A DNA stretch of 64,000 bases from assembly GCA_016930535.1 (NCBI GenBank), contig JAFGGN010000006.1, forward strand, positions 1 through 64,000. The letters run 5' to 3'. Of this stretch, positions 54,690 to 62,951 are shown in pieces (the first letter of the stretch is position 1; every line of letters starts with the position of its first letter). The notes beneath the pieces are model-generated. The model ran no database searches. It had not been told where the DNA came from and saw nothing but the letters and a program-made list of their open reading frames with translations. The DNA comes from a bacterium. GTDB taxonomy: Bacteria; Zhuqueibacterota; QNDG01; JAFGCO01. The translations under genes were made by a program, and so were the position numbers.

Positions 54690-55595
54690 TTATTTCACAC
54701 TCCAATCCCATGTTTGTGGGGACCAAACAAAGCTAGTCTTTGACTTTCTTATAACAGGTTCAATAAATCTTTCTATTTTACTCACAACTTCTTGAAATGA
54801 AATCGCATCAGTGTCGTCTATTTTTCGAAGGTATGTATTCCAAAGACCGGTTTTCAGATTAATATACTTATCCTCATAAATAAATTGGCATTTTTTAATA
54901 TCTGTTTTTCGTTTGTAAAACGTGGCCGTAATAGCAGAATGAAGCATTGGCATTGAGAATTCATTGTTCTTCGCCAGGAATAAAATATCATAGAAGTCCT
55001 TCATCCTGCTGTTCGCATCTCCAAGATAGACAATTGCCTGAAATTTTTCTGCAATCACTGATTCCAGGGGATAGGTCAGTAGAACCGGCGCCTCCAAGTC
55101 ACCCAGGAAAACCGGAAATGCTTTTGATGTAAATCCTGTCGGGACCTCATCACCAAAACCAATATCTAACTGTATTCTTGATTTTATTTTTCCAAGCGAC
55201 ACCGAAAATTTAAATCGAATCCCTTCATATTCATCATCCTCCTTCAACACTTCATAAATCATATCACCGGTATTGAAGATCACACAATCCGGAATGTCTA
55301 TTTGCGCTATTTTCTTAATTATTGGTCTTACGATATCAACATTGTTCATTATGTTGACAGCCAACATATCAATGTCAATTGTAGGACGGAATTGAGTAAT
55401 AGATTCAGCGGCCAGTAATAAACCACCTTTCAGGATGAAGGTTTCATGATAATCAGAAATACTGAGTCTGGCTAAAAACCTTTCCTGAAAGAACCGGTTT
55501 ATAAGCGCATTGAAGTTCTGACCTGTGTCTCTGGAAATATTCAACAACCTTGCATGAATAGAAGCTGCCGGATTCTTCTTCCGGGTTTCAGTCAT
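54690..55595 (-). CDS. abiEii: AbiEii-type nucleotidyltransferase toxin
   Basis: 301 residues. Nucleotidyltransferase features of AbiEii/AbiGii: FILKGGLLLAAESITQFRPTIDIDMLAVN, and VIAEKFQAIVYLGDANSRMKDFYDILFLA. In AbiE systems the toxin is a GTP-binding nucleotidyltransferase that causes reversible growth arrest and phage abortive infection. It starts one base after the antitoxin stop. It stands between two direct repeats. Confidence 0.92.
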   Translation of the reverse strand: MTETRKKNPAASIHARLLNISRDTGQNFNALINRFFQERFLARLSISDYHETFILKGGLLLAAESITQFRPTIDIDMLAVNIMNNVDIVRPIIKKIAQIDIPDCVIFNTGDMIYEVLKEDDEYEGIRFKFSVSLGKIKSRIQLDIGFGDEVPTGFTSKAFPVFLGDLEAPVLLTYPLESVIAEKFQAIVYLGDANSRMKDFYDILFLAKNNEFSMPMLHSAITATFYKRKTDIKKCQFIYEDKYINLKTGLWNTYLRKIDDTDAISFQEVVSKIERFIEPVIRKSKTSFVWSPQTWDWSVK

Positions 55596-55596
55596 C

Positions 55597-56211
55597 TTAA
55601 AATCCTATCATTGCTTTTACGGCAGGTTCGACAATATGTCTGATCTTACAGAATATAGCCGTTTCCAGCAATTTATTGATATCCTTCTCAGATTGCCTGA
55701 TATATGAATTCAATCCTTCCATTGCAATATCTTCTCCGACAAGATGCCGCATACGGATCACATCACAAACGGATTTCTCCTTGCCATAGATTTTTATTGG
55801 TAACAATTCCGTATCAATCTCTTCAACATCATACTGGAAATACGGTTTTTGAAACCGATAAAACCGTACAGCTACATTAAACAACCTGGTGTTTCGTTGC
55901 GTTGGCAAAATAGCCATTTCAAACACTGAAGGATTGGTGGTTGTCAATCCATGATAATACAAAGCCGTGGACAAACAGAATATGCCTTTAGGAACAGCTA
56001 CCGCTGCATCAAAATACTCAAAAGTAAACCTTTCGTCCTGAACAAGTTCGTTCGGAGGCAAACGATAAAGACCTCGCTTAATTCGATTAATCCTCCCATC
56101 CTCGACAAGTTTTTTTATCTGGGATGTATGAACCCCATGCTTCAGAAGATCCGTAGATTTCAAATATCCATGGCTTTTCTTAAATAGATGAATAATTTTC
56201 TCAGGATGCAT
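55597..56211 (-). CDS. abiEi: AbiEi-type antitoxin/transcriptional regulator
   Basis: 204 residues. Winged-helix N-terminus (STDLLKHGVHTSQIKKLVEDGRINRIKRGLYRL) followed by the AbiEi C-terminal region (YFDAAVAVPKGIFCLSTALYYHGLT, KIYGKEKSVCDVIRMR). It represses the operon and blocks toxicity without binding the toxin in the characterised type IV systems. GAGGA precedes the start. Order antitoxin-toxin is canonical. Confidence 0.92.
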   Translation of the reverse strand: MHPEKIIHLFKKSHGYLKSTDLLKHGVHTSQIKKLVEDGRINRIKRGLYRLPPNELVQDERFTFEYFDAAVAVPKGIFCLSTALYYHGLTTTNPSVFEMAILPTQRNTRLFNVAVRFYRFQKPYFQYDVEEIDTELLPIKIYGKEKSVCDVIRMRHLVGEDIAMEGLNSYIRQSEKDINKLLETAIFCKIRHIVEPAVKAMIGF

Positions 56212-56223
56212 TACCCGTCCTCA

Positions 56224-56269
56224 TGTTAAAACCGCACAACCAAATTAATAATTATATGCAGTTTTAACA
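56224..56269 (-). promoter_or_regulatory. Inverted-repeat operator of the abiE operon
   Basis: TGTTAAAACCGCA (56224-56236) and TGCAGTTTTAACA (56257-56269) form a 13-bp inverted repeat with one mismatch. On the - strand a TATAAT lies between the arms (about 56253-56258). AbiEi proteins bind inverted repeats in their promoters, so this is the likely autoregulatory site. Confidence 0.7.
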
Positions 56270-56429
56270 AGTCTTTTTTTCCAGCAGGATCCAACATATA
56301 ATATTCCATATTTGCCTTAATTGGGCGGAAAAAACAGTACCAATATATACCAATTCAGTAATACATTAGAATATAATAATAGGGCTGCACATGCCAGAAA
56401 AATCAGTCATTTACAGCCCTATATACTTG

Positions 56430-56572
56430 TCGGGGCAGCAGGATTTGGCAAAAAGCGCCTCTGCTTCCGGCGGTGAACCTGCGATCCCCTGCTCCCAAAG
56501 CGGAGGATTTATTGACTTAAGTTGTTGATATTATTGATTCGATTTTTTGTTTTGTACGCGAATTTTGTACAC
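56430..56572. repeat. Direct repeat 2 (tRNA-Pro-derived), right edge of abiE islet
   Basis: Bases 56430-56446 are identical to the tRNA 3' terminus (58777-58793); 56475-56501 match 58794-58820 at 26 of 27 positions; the two are split by a 28-base insertion (56447-56474). The following 71 bases (to GTACAC) are shared with repeat 1 but not with the tRNA. It ends 6 bases before the S74-protein stop codon. Confidence 0.8.
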
Positions 56573-56578
56573 GGTAAA

Positions 56579-58399
56579 TTATTTGTCCGATGTCATCTGA
56601 ATCTCTTCATCTCCCATTCTTTCGGATAAATCAGCCACAATCATTTTCAACTGAGCAAGTTCGACTTTCAGTTTTTCATTTTCCTGCTGCTGATTTTGCA
56701 CCACTTTGGTTAAAACAGCCACAATATCCATTGGAGACAGACCTCTCCTGCCTTTTACAGCCACGAGATCCGGTACATCTTCAGCAATGAAACCGACACA
56801 CTTTTCTTCTTTATCGACTTTATAATTATAAGTAACCGGCTTCAGCTTTTTGAAGGCTTCGATTGCCTGTTCCAATGAAAGTTTGGAAATGTTCTCTTTA
56901 TATTCCCTGCTGGAAGCATCGGTCCATGTACCTCCGGAAGAGAGATAACCACCTGTTACTGTATTGATTAATTTTGAAGCATCATATGGAGCCTGTCCAG
57001 CGATATTCGTGATATAGATTCCACCATCAGCACGCAACACCATCTGTTCATCCCCCCCGGAACGTACGGAATCAGAAAGAGTTAAGCTTGAATTAGCTGC
57101 GATAACAATCGCACCAGTGTGGTTGGCTTTGGCACTTATGCCCATTGCCGTGGATTGTTGTCCGCTGGCTGTAGTATAATGTCCCATCGCCGTGGATTGA
57201 TCACCGCTGGCTTTGGCATACCAACCCATTGCCGTGGAGGCAATCCTGCTGGCTATGGCCATCACACCCATCGCCGTGGAAGCTTCACCGCTTGCTATGC
57301 TATTATTGCCCATCGCCGTGGATTGTTGTCCGCTGGCTGTGGTCCATTTGCCCATCGCCGTGCCGCAATAACCGCTGGCTGTGGTACCTTCGCCCATAGC
57401 TGCGGAGCAACTGCCGCTGGCTTTGGTATACCAGCCCATTGCCATTGAGTGATAGCCGATATTGGCATCATCCCACTGTGTGTCATCCACACTTCCAGCC
57501 CTGAACGCGGCCTTGCGGGGGTACCAGATCAAGCGTGTACCCGCTCCTGAGGTGCTGAGTGCGGCTCCGGAAAGGAATGTCCCTTCTGCCAGAATTCCGC
57601 CGTCATCATCCAGATGTAATTTGAATTCAGGCGTCGTTGTCCCAATCCCGACTTTGTCCGTCGCAGTCGTCGTGTAAACATTCGAACCTCCATCCGTCCA
57701 GCCGCTACTGCCAGATGTCTCCCAGGTGGCCAGGCCGTCGGCGTCCGAGGTGAGAACTTTACCGGAACCGGGTGTCCCTCCTGTTATCTTTACCTGACCG
57801 TTCACTTCCAATTTCGCGTCCGGGTCCGTCACCCCGATCCCTACATTCCCGTTCCCCTTGATATTCAGCAGATCGTTGCACCCCCAAGTGCCGATGCTGA
57901 CATATTCTTCTCCATCCGTCGGGGAAGACACAAAATACAGATTGCCGCAGTCGTGCGCTGCGTTCGTTCTTCCGTATTGAATTCCCGCCGTATGCGAACC
58001 GTCCGAAGTATTGGGTGCATAGAGATGCAGCATGGGGGTCCAGCCGGAGGTGGACGGACTGACAATCGTGAGGGGACCCTCCGGACTGGCTGTGCCGATG
58101 CCGACAGAATCGGTACCGGTTACAAGATGCACTGTCGTTCCGTCAACCGTCCATCCGCCCGCACTGCCGGCTGTACCGAGCGCACTCCCGTTCCAGTAAA
58201 GCGAGCCGCTTACATTGTACAGTTTGTTTGTTGTGGTTGAAGGCTCTGAACCATCCGGAAAAGTAAGAGATCCGGTTGTTCCTTCATCGTTTAGCTGCAT
58301 CAGTACATTCGTGTCGGTGTCTTTGACCGTCATCTGGGCCAGTGCGAGTTGAGTTCCCAAGGCCAAAATAAGCATCGTGCACAGAAGCCGCATTTTCAT
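56579..58399 (-). CDS. Secreted protein with YadA-like head repeats and S74 endosialidase-chaperone domain
   Basis: 606 residues with signal peptide MKMRLLCTMLILALGTQLALA. Beta-prism repeats of about 14 residues in the middle (ASGEASTAMGVMAIASRIASTAMG pattern, split here as STAMGNNSIASGE and STAMGWYAKASGD) resemble trimeric autotransporter heads. The C-terminal about 100 residues are the Peptidase_S74 intramolecular chaperone (SREYKENISKLS, VGFIAEDVPDLV, DIVAVLTKVVQNQ), which in phage tail spikes trimerises and then self-cleaves before a Ser. Probably a trimeric fibre on the cell surface. No sorting domain or translocator is fused. Confidence 0.88.
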   Translation of the reverse strand: MKMRLLCTMLILALGTQLALAQMTVKDTDTNVLMQLNDEGTTGSLTFPDGSEPSTTTNKLYNVSGSLYWNGSALGTAGSAGGWTVDGTTVHLVTGTDSVGIGTASPEGPLTIVSPSTSGWTPMLHLYAPNTSDGSHTAGIQYGRTNAAHDCGNLYFVSSPTDGEEYVSIGTWGCNDLLNIKGNGNVGIGVTDPDAKLEVNGQVKITGGTPGSGKVLTSDADGLATWETSGSSGWTDGGSNVYTTTATDKVGIGTTTPEFKLHLDDDGGILAEGTFLSGAALSTSGAGTRLIWYPRKAAFRAGSVDDTQWDDANIGYHSMAMGWYTKASGSCSAAMGEGTTASGYCGTAMGKWTTASGQQSTAMGNNSIASGEASTAMGVMAIASRIASTAMGWYAKASGDQSTAMGHYTTASGQQSTAMGISAKANHTGAIVIAANSSLTLSDSVRSGGDEQMVLRADGGIYITNIAGQAPYDASKLINTVTGGYLSSGGTWTDASSREYKENISKLSLEQAIEAFKKLKPVTYNYKVDKEEKCVGFIAEDVPDLVAVKGRRGLSPMDIVAVLTKVVQNQQQENEKLKVELAQLKMIVADLSERMGDEEIQMTSDK

Positions 58400-58573
58400 C
58401 AGGAATCCCTTTCGAATTAAATGAAAACTACAGACAACCCGGCCGCGTATCGTGTATCAGTCACAGGAAGTGGAGGTTGTTTTTGGGTAATATTAGAACA
58501 ATTGTATGTAAAAAAGGGAAGAAATGCAAGGGGAAAGATCAGGATACCATTGAGTCTTTCTGGTCATTGAGCT

Positions 58574-58660
58574 AGGGTTAATTGCTTGTAGGACATGTCT
58601 AGTGCTCCTGTTAGTGATTACTCTTGGTCGGGTTAATCACTAAATTAAGCAATTAGCCCT
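58574..58660. repeat. Nested inverted repeat
   Basis: Outer arms AGGGTTAATTGCTT (58574-58587) and AAGCAATTAGCCCT (58647-58660) pair with one G-T mismatch. Inner arms TTAGTGATTA (58611-58620) and TAATCACTAA (58634-58643) pair perfectly. The 23 bases between outer and inner left arms contain a smaller palindrome around ACATGT. It could be a small mobile element, an attC-like site or a structured RNA; none of the standard core sites is evident. Confidence 0.55.
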
Positions 58661-58727
58661 TTATATCAACTAACAGGTTGAATTTCATTTTCCATTTGAC
58701 AGTTGCACTTATTACTTGAACGCCCAC

Positions 58728-58756
58728 ACAAAAAAAGCCTCTCACAAGGAGAGGCT
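58728..58756 (-). terminator. Terminator of tRNA-Pro
   Basis: On the - strand, AGCCTCTC-CTTGT-GAGAGGCT (58736-58756) followed by a run of T's. It lies 20 bases beyond the tRNA 3' end. Confidence 0.8.
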
Positions 58757-58776
58757 AATTTCTTAAATAACAACTG

Positions 58777-58851
58777 TCGGGGCAGCAGGATTTGAACCTG
58801 CGACCCCCTGCTCCCAAAGCAGGTGCGCTAGCCGGACTGCGCTATGCCCCG
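58777..58851 (-). tRNA. tRNA-Pro (UGG)
   Basis: Cloverleaf on the - strand: acceptor CGGGGCA/TGCCCCG, D-arm GCGC...GCGC, anticodon stem CCTGC/GCAGG with loop TTTGGGA giving anticodon TGG, T-arm GCAGG-TTCAAAT-CCTGC, discriminator A; CCA is not encoded. The 3' half recurs in the direct repeats at 54.4 and 56.4 kb. Confidence 0.97.
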
Positions 58852-58977
58852 AATTCTTAAATTTCGAACGCGTTTAATATAGTACATACAGGCAGAAAAT
58901 CAAAGGACTTTATGCATGATCAGCGGTAAAAAAACGTCTTTGACCGGTTCGGCAGGAAGGAAAAACCTGGGATTCAC

Positions 58978-59060
58978 TCCGTCCTTTATCTCCGTTTCTC
59001 CAGTTCACCGTTTCTCCGGCCGACCCAACGACGCAAAAGATCCAACGACCCGATGGAACG
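58978..59060. repeat. Octamer-type repeat 3' of rdgB
   Basis: ATCTCCGTTTCTCCAGTTCA, CCGTTTCTCCGG and CCGACCCAACGACGC/CCAACGACCCGA units. The same family as 1-460, located immediately beyond the rdgB stop codon. Confidence 0.6.
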
Positions 59061-59654
59061 TCAATATCCCATCCGTTTAAGCATTTCCCCCATCCTCCTG
59101 AACGCCTCGCCCCTGTGGCTCAGCGTACTCTTCGCTTCCACGGACAGCTCGGCCAGAGTTTTTCCGAGCCGGGGGATAAAGAACAGGGGATCATAGCCGA
59201 ATCCCTGGTTGCCCCGGAGTTCTTCCAGGATCACGCCTTCGCAAACGCCCTCCACGTATTCCTCGTGCGTTTTATCCACGTAGCAGGCCACGCATCGGAA
59301 ACGGGCCGTGCGCCGGGATTCGGGCACGCCCTGCATGAGGCTCAGCAGTTTGGCGTTGTTATCCGCATACGTGACATGCTCCCCGGCAAAGCGGCTGGAA
59401 TGCACGCCCGGCGCGCCGTCCAGGGCATCCACCTCCAGTCCGGAGTCGTCTGCCACGGATGGAAGACCCGTGGCCAGAAAGGCGGACCTCGCCTTTTTCA
59501 ACGCGTTTTCACGAAGCGTCTGACCGTCTTCGACCACATCAGGCGCCTGCGGAAAATTGCCGATTCCCGCAAGCTCTGAATGGTCCAGCTTCATGATGCT
59601 CTGAATTTCAATGATTTTATCGGAATTTCGGGTGGCCAGAATGAGTTTTTTCAT
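59061..59654 (-). CDS. rdgB: RdgB/HAM1-type dITP/XTP pyrophosphatase
   Basis: 197 residues from ATG 59654 (MKKLILATRNSDKIIEIQSI). The upstream in-frame start adds 9 residues and lies too far out. Family motifs: ATRNSDK, VADDSGLEVDALDGAPGVHS (split SRFAGEH), GNQGFGYDPLFFIP and the closing LSHRGEAFRRM. It removes non-canonical purine triphosphates. It follows the small zinc-ribbon-like gene. Confidence 0.95.
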   Translation of the reverse strand: MKKLILATRNSDKIIEIQSIMKLDHSELAGIGNFPQAPDVVEDGQTLRENALKKARSAFLATGLPSVADDSGLEVDALDGAPGVHSSRFAGEHVTYADNNAKLLSLMQGVPESRRTARFRCVACYVDKTHEEYVEGVCEGVILEELRGNQGFGYDPLFFIPRLGKTLAELSVEAKSTLSHRGEAFRRMGEMLKRMGY

Positions 59655-59682
59655 TTCGGGGGCCCAATAACCGGATTTCAAC

Positions 59683-59880
59683 CTAACCTTTTAAATCATT
59701 TTCATTGCATTTGCAAACGCCGACAAAACGCTGATTGAACCGCCAGGCGTCGCCTTTGCCGGATTTTTCGGAAGAAACGAACAGAACCGGCTGTATGGAT
59801 TCGCCGCATTCCTTGCAGTGTCTCGAATAATCCTGTGACGCTTTGGCCAGTTTATCCGCAAATGATTTGCCTTTTCCCAT
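59683..59880 (-). CDS. Small zinc-ribbon-like protein
   Basis: 65 residues. A basic N-terminus (MGKGKSFADKLAKASQD) then CKECGESI and CKCNEND, two Cys pairs suggesting a zinc ribbon. It lies between the GAF-protein gene and rdgB on the same strand. No family recognised. Confidence 0.7.
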   Translation of the reverse strand: MGKGKSFADKLAKASQDYSRHCKECGESIQPVLFVSSEKSGKGDAWRFNQRFVGVCKCNENDLKG

Positions 59881-59905
59881 GTGTAAAATAACCTCCAGAT
59901 AGTGA

Positions 59906-61156
59906 CTATGTCAATTGATTCAATTGTTCCTTTAAACGCAGACGCTCGAGCGTCAGTTCGAAAACCGGGATCATGGTCAGGAGACCGTTTTTCTCCCGTT
60001 CCTGATACTGACCCTCGCGCCGGCTTTCCAGCGTGACACAGCCCCAGGCGCCCGTTTTGCCCAGGGGCACGCCGAGAAATGCGTGCATGCCGTGCTTTGT
60101 ATCTTCGCTCTCGTAGTATCTCGGGCGGACAAAATTTCCGTCCTGTATATCCTCGACCAGCATGGGGATGTTCCGTTTCATCACCAGGCCGGTCAGTCCC
60201 TCATCGAGTGAAAACCGGGTTCCCCTGTCCGTTTGGTCGATCTGGCCGAATACCTGCCTGATCTCACCTTCTTCCTTAACACGGTAGCAGAGCACGCACC
60301 GGTCGAACAGAAACAGTTTCTGCAGGGCCTGCAGAAAAACGTTGAAAGCATCTTCTTCCTGTTCCACGGGACGCAGGGCCTGTTCCAGCTCCACCAGCGC
60401 CTGGAGCATCTTTTCCTGAATCTCCCGTCTCCATGCCCGGTGATACACGGTCATGACCTGACAAAGCACCTGAGCGCTTCTGGCAAGCAGGGCTGTGTCT
60501 TCATCGCTGAAATGGTCCTCGGCTTCACTGCCCGCGGCAAGAACACCGGTCACCTTGTTTTCCACCAGGAGCGGAACACCGGAAAAACTTCTGATTTCCA
60601 GATCGTCCAGTCCGCTCAGGAAAGAACCGATCGGCAGGTTGTCTTCCTTCAACGGTTCTTTTTTCTGGACCACATAATCGATCAGGCTTCCCTCATGGGC
60701 CAGCACTTTCGTATAGTCGGCTCCCGTATCGGTCTCGGCGGCTGTCAGCTCGAGCACATCGCCCTTTCTTAAGTACAATCCGACTGCGGACGCAGCGGTT
60801 GCATCCCTGACAATGGCCACAAAATTGCGGTAAAACCACTGAAACGCATCCCCGAATCCCTTCCAGACCACGCCGTCCGGTGCATCGGAAGGATCCATAT
60901 CCTCTTCCGGTTCCTCTGCGGAACGGCTCCGTTTTCCAGGCATGCTGAACATGGCCGGCTTCAGCCAGAACACATACAGCAGAAAAAAAACGGCGACAAA
61001 CAGCCCGGTCTTCAGTCCGAATCCCGCCCATGTCCTCACCGATAAGGGCAGGAAAAAACCGGCCAGTACCAGAATCAAAACCAGCACAAGCAACCAGAGT
61101 GCCTGGTCTTTTTGACGGGGCATTCGCAAAACGGCTGCGCTCCTTTCGCATGCCAA
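59906..61156 (-). CDS. Membrane-anchored tandem-GAF protein
   Basis: 416 residues from TTG 61156; ATG at 61123 (MPRQKDQALWL) is also possible. Two membrane helices at about 20-40 and 46-66, an acidic linker (AEEPEEDMDPSDAPDG), then GAF 1 (about 95-240, AAGSEAEDHFSDEDTALLARSAQ) and GAF 2 (about 260-410, IPMLVEDIQDGNFVRPRYYE). No kinase, cyclase or other output follows. It may regulate a partner by binding a small ligand. Confidence 0.82.
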   Translation of the reverse strand: MACERSAAVLRMPRQKDQALWLLVLVLILVLAGFFLPLSVRTWAGFGLKTGLFVAVFFLLYVFWLKPAMFSMPGKRSRSAEEPEEDMDPSDAPDGVVWKGFGDAFQWFYRNFVAIVRDATAASAVGLYLRKGDVLELTAAETDTGADYTKVLAHEGSLIDYVVQKKEPLKEDNLPIGSFLSGLDDLEIRSFSGVPLLVENKVTGVLAAGSEAEDHFSDEDTALLARSAQVLCQVMTVYHRAWRREIQEKMLQALVELEQALRPVEQEEDAFNVFLQALQKLFLFDRCVLCYRVKEEGEIRQVFGQIDQTDRGTRFSLDEGLTGLVMKRNIPMLVEDIQDGNFVRPRYYESEDTKHGMHAFLGVPLGKTGAWGCVTLESRREGQYQEREKNGLLTMIPVFELTLERLRLKEQLNQLT

Positions 61157-61261
61157 GACTGGTCATAATTTAATAAAATTCAAGAGAATGTCAATAAAAA
61201 AAAGAAAGCCGCACTATGGCGGCACTTTTACGGACAGTGATGAAGTAAATGAGAGAACCGG

Positions 61262-62236
61262 TTATTTATGAATGGGCACCTTACCGATCCTGACCACGCA
61301 GGGCACGGCGACGCTGTTCTTCAAAATTTCAAATGTCACCTGATTCTGCGGAGCGATCCCGCTCACCTTTTCAGCCAGCTGTTCCGTGTTCCGTATGGGT
61401 TCACCATTGAGGGTCACCAGTGTGTCCCCGGGACTGATCGAAGCCCGGTCCGCAGGACCGTCCGGAATCACGCTGACAACACGGACACCGGACCCGGCCG
61501 CGGGCATGTCGGCCACATACAGCCCCATCCAGCCGATATCCTTGTTGACAAAACTGAAAAACCGGTCCAGGACAGCCTGAATGGTTTCCATTGGGATTCC
61601 CACACCCACAAAACCGTCATGGCCGGACCATTGTTTCCGTCCGGCCAGCATGCCGACGACACGTCCTTCGCAGTCGAACAGCGGCCCGCCGCTGTTGCCG
61701 GCCGGCACCGATCCATCGATAAGAAAAATGTCGTTAGGCTGAAAATCGATCATGTGACCCATGGTCACGGAAGGAAAAACACCCAGCGAGTTCCCCAAAA
61801 GGATCACGCAGTCTCCCGGTTCGAGACGCCGGGCGCTTCCGGCTTTCGCGGCCGGATGTTTTTTGATACGCGTTTTGAGCAGGGCGATCTGGGATATCGG
61901 ATCGCAGTCCAGAACCCATGCCGGTTCCGTGCGGCCGTTGAAAAAGGTCACCTCGATGCTGTCCCCGCCCTGAATCACGCTCTGCCTTGTGACAATCAGT
62001 CCCTCGGGATTGTAGATCCACCCGGATCCCACCCGGTTCCAGACATCGTCTCCCTGTATCGTGAATGTCCGGATGCTGACGGCCGTTGTCTTGGCCAGCC
62101 GCAGCCGTTCGGCCATCATACAGGCTTCGACATCCTGGTGTTTTCGCACTTTTTGCGACAAAAGAAACGGATTCAGCGAAAACATCAGAATGAGACAGGG
62201 CACGATCCGTTTGATATAAAAACCGGCCTTGTTCAT
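61262..62236 (-). CDS. HtrA/DegS-like pseudoprotease with PDZ domain
   Basis: 324 residues. An N-terminal anchor helix (7-25) precedes a trypsin-like domain (about 45-225) and a PDZ (about 235-315, PGDTLVTLNGEPI). The Ser region GNSGGPLFD (Ser 182) is intact. However, the usual His site reads IVTRQSVIQG (Ser at position 86 instead of His) and the usual Asp site reads DPISQIALLK (Gln 116 instead of Asp). Proteolysis is therefore unlikely. It begins one base after the anti-sigma gene stop and probably belongs to the sigma operon. Confidence 0.88.
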   Translation of the reverse strand: MNKAGFYIKRIVPCLILMFSLNPFLLSQKVRKHQDVEACMMAERLRLAKTTAVSIRTFTIQGDDVWNRVGSGWIYNPEGLIVTRQSVIQGGDSIEVTFFNGRTEPAWVLDCDPISQIALLKTRIKKHPAAKAGSARRLEPGDCVILLGNSLGVFPSVTMGHMIDFQPNDIFLIDGSVPAGNSGGPLFDCEGRVVGMLAGRKQWSGHDGFVGVGIPMETIQAVLDRFFSFVNKDIGWMGLYVADMPAAGSGVRVVSVIPDGPADRASISPGDTLVTLNGEPIRNTEQLAEKVSGIAPQNQVTFEILKNSVAVPCVVRIGKVPIHK

Positions 62237-62237
62237 T

Positions 62238-62792
62238 CTAAAACCGCACAGGTTGAATCATGTCCTGAATGGCGTTGTCCGTATCCGTGTGCGCCAGCAG
62301 GGAATCGATACGGGAATGGGCCGTCCGCCGCCAGACCGGCACATCGGACTGACCGGCTTCGACATCATCGATCACATACTGTACGGTATGCGCATCCCGC
62401 TCTGCGGCGGAAACATCCGTCTGAGCTGTCAGATCCCGCGAATTCATCCGGACCGGCTCCCTTCCGAACCACAGGACCGCGACGACGGCCACGGCACCGA
62501 ACGCGATAACTGCCGGCATCCAGCGCCGGGGACGGGACGAAGAAAAATCGAGCCTTTTTTTATGGGCCGCTTCTCTTCTCAGCCGTTCCCGCAGAACCAC
62601 CTGAAACGAATCCGCGGCCTGCACGGGCCTGATATGCTTCAGACCGGTTTTTAAAGCTTTCAGATTCGCGTAGAATTTGGCGCAAAGGGGGCATTCTTCA
62701 AGATGCTGCCGGACATTTTTTTTCGTCTCTTCGTCCAGCTCCTGATCCAGATACTCGAAAATTTTGTCCTTGAACCATTCGCAATGGGCCAT
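62238..62792 (-). CDS. Anti-sigma factor with zf-HC2 domain
   Basis: 184 residues. N-terminal ZAS/zf-HC2 motif (EYLDQELDEETKKNVRQHLEECPLCAKF) with the H-x3-C-x2-C zinc site, a single membrane helix (about 92-108, PAVIAFGAVAVVAVLWF) and an extracytoplasmic tail. It should bind and inhibit the ECF sigma factor encoded upstream. Release may depend on the downstream HtrA-like protein or another protease. Confidence 0.92.
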   Translation of the reverse strand: MAHCEWFKDKIFEYLDQELDEETKKNVRQHLEECPLCAKFYANLKALKTGLKHIRPVQAADSFQVVLRERLRREAAHKKRLDFSSSRPRRWMPAVIAFGAVAVVAVLWFGREPVRMNSRDLTAQTDVSAAERDAHTVQYVIDDVEAGQSDVPVWRRTAHSRIDSLLAHTDTDNAIQDMIQPVRF

Positions 62793-62951
62793 AGGCGATC
62801 CTTATTTTATCTTGAAACAAACCATCAAACTGATGGCCGGAATGATCAATATCTTCTTCTGTTCACAGCCCGGCTCAATCCGGACCCTCTGTCCTGTAAA
62901 TCTGCCGCCTCTATCTATACTGTCATACCGTAAAAGAAGATCCCGAAATTT

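Larger units (their letters stand above)
58400..58776. other. Intergenic region with nested inverted repeats
   Basis: 377 bases between the S74 gene and tRNA-Pro. Contains the nested inverted repeats at 58574-58660 and the tRNA terminator. No gene. Confidence 0.4.

Noticed and set aside
58574..58660. Integron attC site
   Set aside because: The nested repeats lack the RYYYAAC/GTTRRRY core sites and no integron integrase is nearby.
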